Shown: piece after piece, positions 32,479 through 33,671 of the stretch
How the letters are laid out: the number at the start of each line of letters is the position of its first letter
How positions within the stretch are numbered: the first letter of the stretch is position 1
NCBI GenBank assembly: GCA_036524775.1
Contig: DATDBO010000092.1
Coordinates: 1-33,671 of the forward strand
Direction: 5' to 3'
DNA: 33,671 nt
DNA from: VRUE01 sp036524775
Lineage (GTDB): Bacteria > Actinomycetota > Thermoleophilia > Solirubrobacterales > 70-9
Translations under genes and position numbers: made by a program
Notes under the pieces: model-generated
Seen by the model: only the letters and a program-made list of their open reading frames with translations
The model's database searches: none
Told to the model about the DNA's origin: nothing

Positions 32479-33671
32479 ATGCGGTTCCTGGTTGCCGCCT
32501 TCGGCGACCCCGGGCACGTCTATCCGGCAATAGCGCTCGGCCGGGCGCTGGCTGGGCGCGGCCACGCGGTGACGATCGAGACCTGGGAGGAGCGACGCAC
32601 CGCGGTCGAGGGGGCGGGGTTGGGCTTCGCCGCGGCCGAGGAATACCGGATGTTCCCGCCGCCGGATCCCGACTCGCCGGAGGGAGCGCACGCGGCCGAG
32701 GCGGCGAAGGCGCTGCTGCCGCTGCTGGACGAGATGCGCCCCCACGCGGTGGTCAGCGACATCCTCACCCTGGCGCCGGCGCTCGCGGCCGAGGTCGCGG
32801 GCGTTCCGCGGGCGACCCTCATCCCCCATATCTACCCGGTGGTCGAGACGGGCTTGCCGTTCTTCGCCATCGGACTGCAGCCGCCGCGCACGCCGCTCGG
32901 CCGCGGCGTGTGGCGGGCCGGGCAACGGATGTTGGAAGTCGGGCTGGAGCAGGGACGGAACGACCTCAACAAGCAGCGCGCCCGGCTGAGCCTCCCTCCC
33001 ACCGAGCGCTTCCACGGCGGCATCAGCCCCGAACTGGCGCTGGTCGGCACGTTTCCCCAGCTCGAGTACCCGCGACGCTGGCCCGCCGAGGTCGAGGTGA
33101 CCGGACCGATGGGCTTCGAGGCGCCGCATCCCGAGATCGAGCTGCCCCCCGGGGACGACCCGCTCGTCCTCGTCGCCCCCAGCACCGCCCACGACTCGCG
33201 CAACCACCTCGTCCGCACGGCGCTGGAGGCGCTGGCCGACGAGCCCGTGCGGGTCGTGGCGACGACCAATCGCGTCGTGCCGCAAAGCCCGGTCGAGGTC
33301 CCCGACAACGCCGTCTTGGTCGAGTGGCTCAGCTACAGCCAGGTGATGCCGGCGGCGTCGCTGGTGATCTCGCACGGCGGCCACGGCACCGTCTGCCGCG
33401 CCCTCGCCGCCGGCACGCCGCTGCTGATCAGCCCCTTCATCGGCGACATGAGCGAGACCGCGATGCGCGTCAGCTGGGCCGGAGCGGGCCTCTCGCTCCC
33501 CTGGCGCCTCTGCCGCCCGGCGCCGCTGCGCTGGGCTGCGAAGAGAGTCCTAGCCGACCCCTCGTTCACCGCCCGCGCCGCCGAGCTCGCCGCCTGGGCC
33601 GCGCAACACGACGGCGCCGAGCGCGGTGCCGTGCTGCTCGAGCAATTGGCAGCGACCCAGGCGACTCGCTC
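32479..33671 (+). CDS. GT1/MGT-like glycosyltransferase (3' end beyond window)
   Basis: About 397 codons are visible without a stop. The N-terminal half has the GT-B start FLVAAFGDPGHVYPAIALGRAL and AVVSDILTLAPALAAEVAGVP. The C-terminal half has LVLVAPSTAHDS, EWLSYSQVMPAASLVISHGGHGTVCRAL, and TPLLISPFIGDMSETAMRV, the donor-binding region of UDP-glucosyl/rhamnosyl-type transferases, with DM where DQ is usual. It probably glycosylates a small hydrophobic molecule in the cytoplasm. The acceptor is unknown. Confidence 0.88.
   Translation, partial: MRFLVAAFGDPGHVYPAIALGRALAGRGHAVTIETWEERRTAVEGAGLGFAAAEEYRMFPPPDPDSPEGAHAAEAAKALLPLLDEMRPHAVVSDILTLAPALAAEVAGVPRATLIPHIYPVVETGLPFFAIGLQPPRTPLGRGVWRAGQRMLEVGLEQGRNDLNKQRARLSLPPTERFHGGISPELALVGTFPQLEYPRRWPAEVEVTGPMGFEAPHPEIELPPGDDPLVLVAPSTAHDSRNHLVRTALEALADEPVRVVATTNRVVPQSPVEVPDNAVLVEWLSYSQVMPAASLVISHGGHGTVCRALAAGTPLLISPFIGDMSETAMRVSWAGAGLSLPWRLCRPAPLRWAAKRVLADPSFTARAAELAAWAAQHDGAERGAVLLEQLAATQATR

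Overview
The window is about 33.7 kb of very GC-rich, gene-dense bacterial DNA. Gene order and families point to an actinobacterium, most likely class Thermoleophilia (Solirubrobacterales-like). The reasons are the actinobacterial block pdxS-pdxT ... yebC-ruvC-ruvA-ruvB-secD/secF-rel, a Ser/Thr kinase with an extracytoplasmic domain, an actinobacterial CxxC/HxxxC protein, and a secreted family I associate with Solirubrobacterales. The taxon is an inference; no rRNA is present.

Layout. (1) 1-1106, + strand: the tail of a cation-diffusion-facilitator-like protein, then a diacylglycerol-kinase-family lipid kinase. (2) 1110-12616, - strand: read in transcription order, yebC, ruvC, ruvA, ruvB, a zinc-ribbon/PAS-like protein, a fused secDF, a 91-aa membrane protein, recJ and bifunctional rel. 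This joins recombination repair, protein export and stringent response in one mostly overlapping gene string. The zinc-ribbon/PAS gene sits where other actinobacteria carry yajC, and recJ sits where they usually carry apt. (3) 12630-13040, +: a small membrane protein, divergent from yebC. (4) 13050-16514, -: an RpiR/SIS regulator, pdxS, pdxT and an M29 aminopeptidase. (5) 16587-19293, +: a tight string of small membrane and conserved hypothetical genes ending in an NTF2-like protein. (6) 19290-25868: a receptor Ser/Thr kinase (-), a secreted lineage-specific protein (+), a membrane protein with catalytically dead GGDEF and HD-GYP domains (+), a lipoprotein made of 11-residue repeats (-), a short PhzF-like protein (+), a secreted IPT/PASTA protein (+) and a TetR repressor (-). 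(7) 25930-28919, +: a DUF2339 and DUF3999 membrane pair, separated from tetR by two tandem 23-bp near-palindromes. (8) 28969-30144: a 49-bp copy of the 3' end of a CAT-anticodon tRNA, about 1.1 kb of foreign-looking DNA with hicB-hicA and an unknown 108-aa gene, then the complete tRNA. This looks like a stripped integrative element. (9) 30204-31639, -: a thioredoxin-like lipoprotein and an orphan HPt protein. (10) 31740-end, +: a short-chain dehydrogenase and a GT1 glycosyltransferase cut off by the window edge.

Two signals run through the whole window. Neighbouring same-strand genes very often overlap by ATGA, GTGA or TGATG. Many first-of-operon genes have a TAnnnT-like -10 hexamer only 6-8 nt before the start codon, which suggests leaderless mRNAs. 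The parts most worth following up are the tRNA-flanked hicBA remnant, the doubly degenerate cyclic-di-GMP-type protein, the paired TetR operators, the zinc-ribbon/PAS gene within the ruv-sec string, and the 11-mer-repeat lipoprotein.
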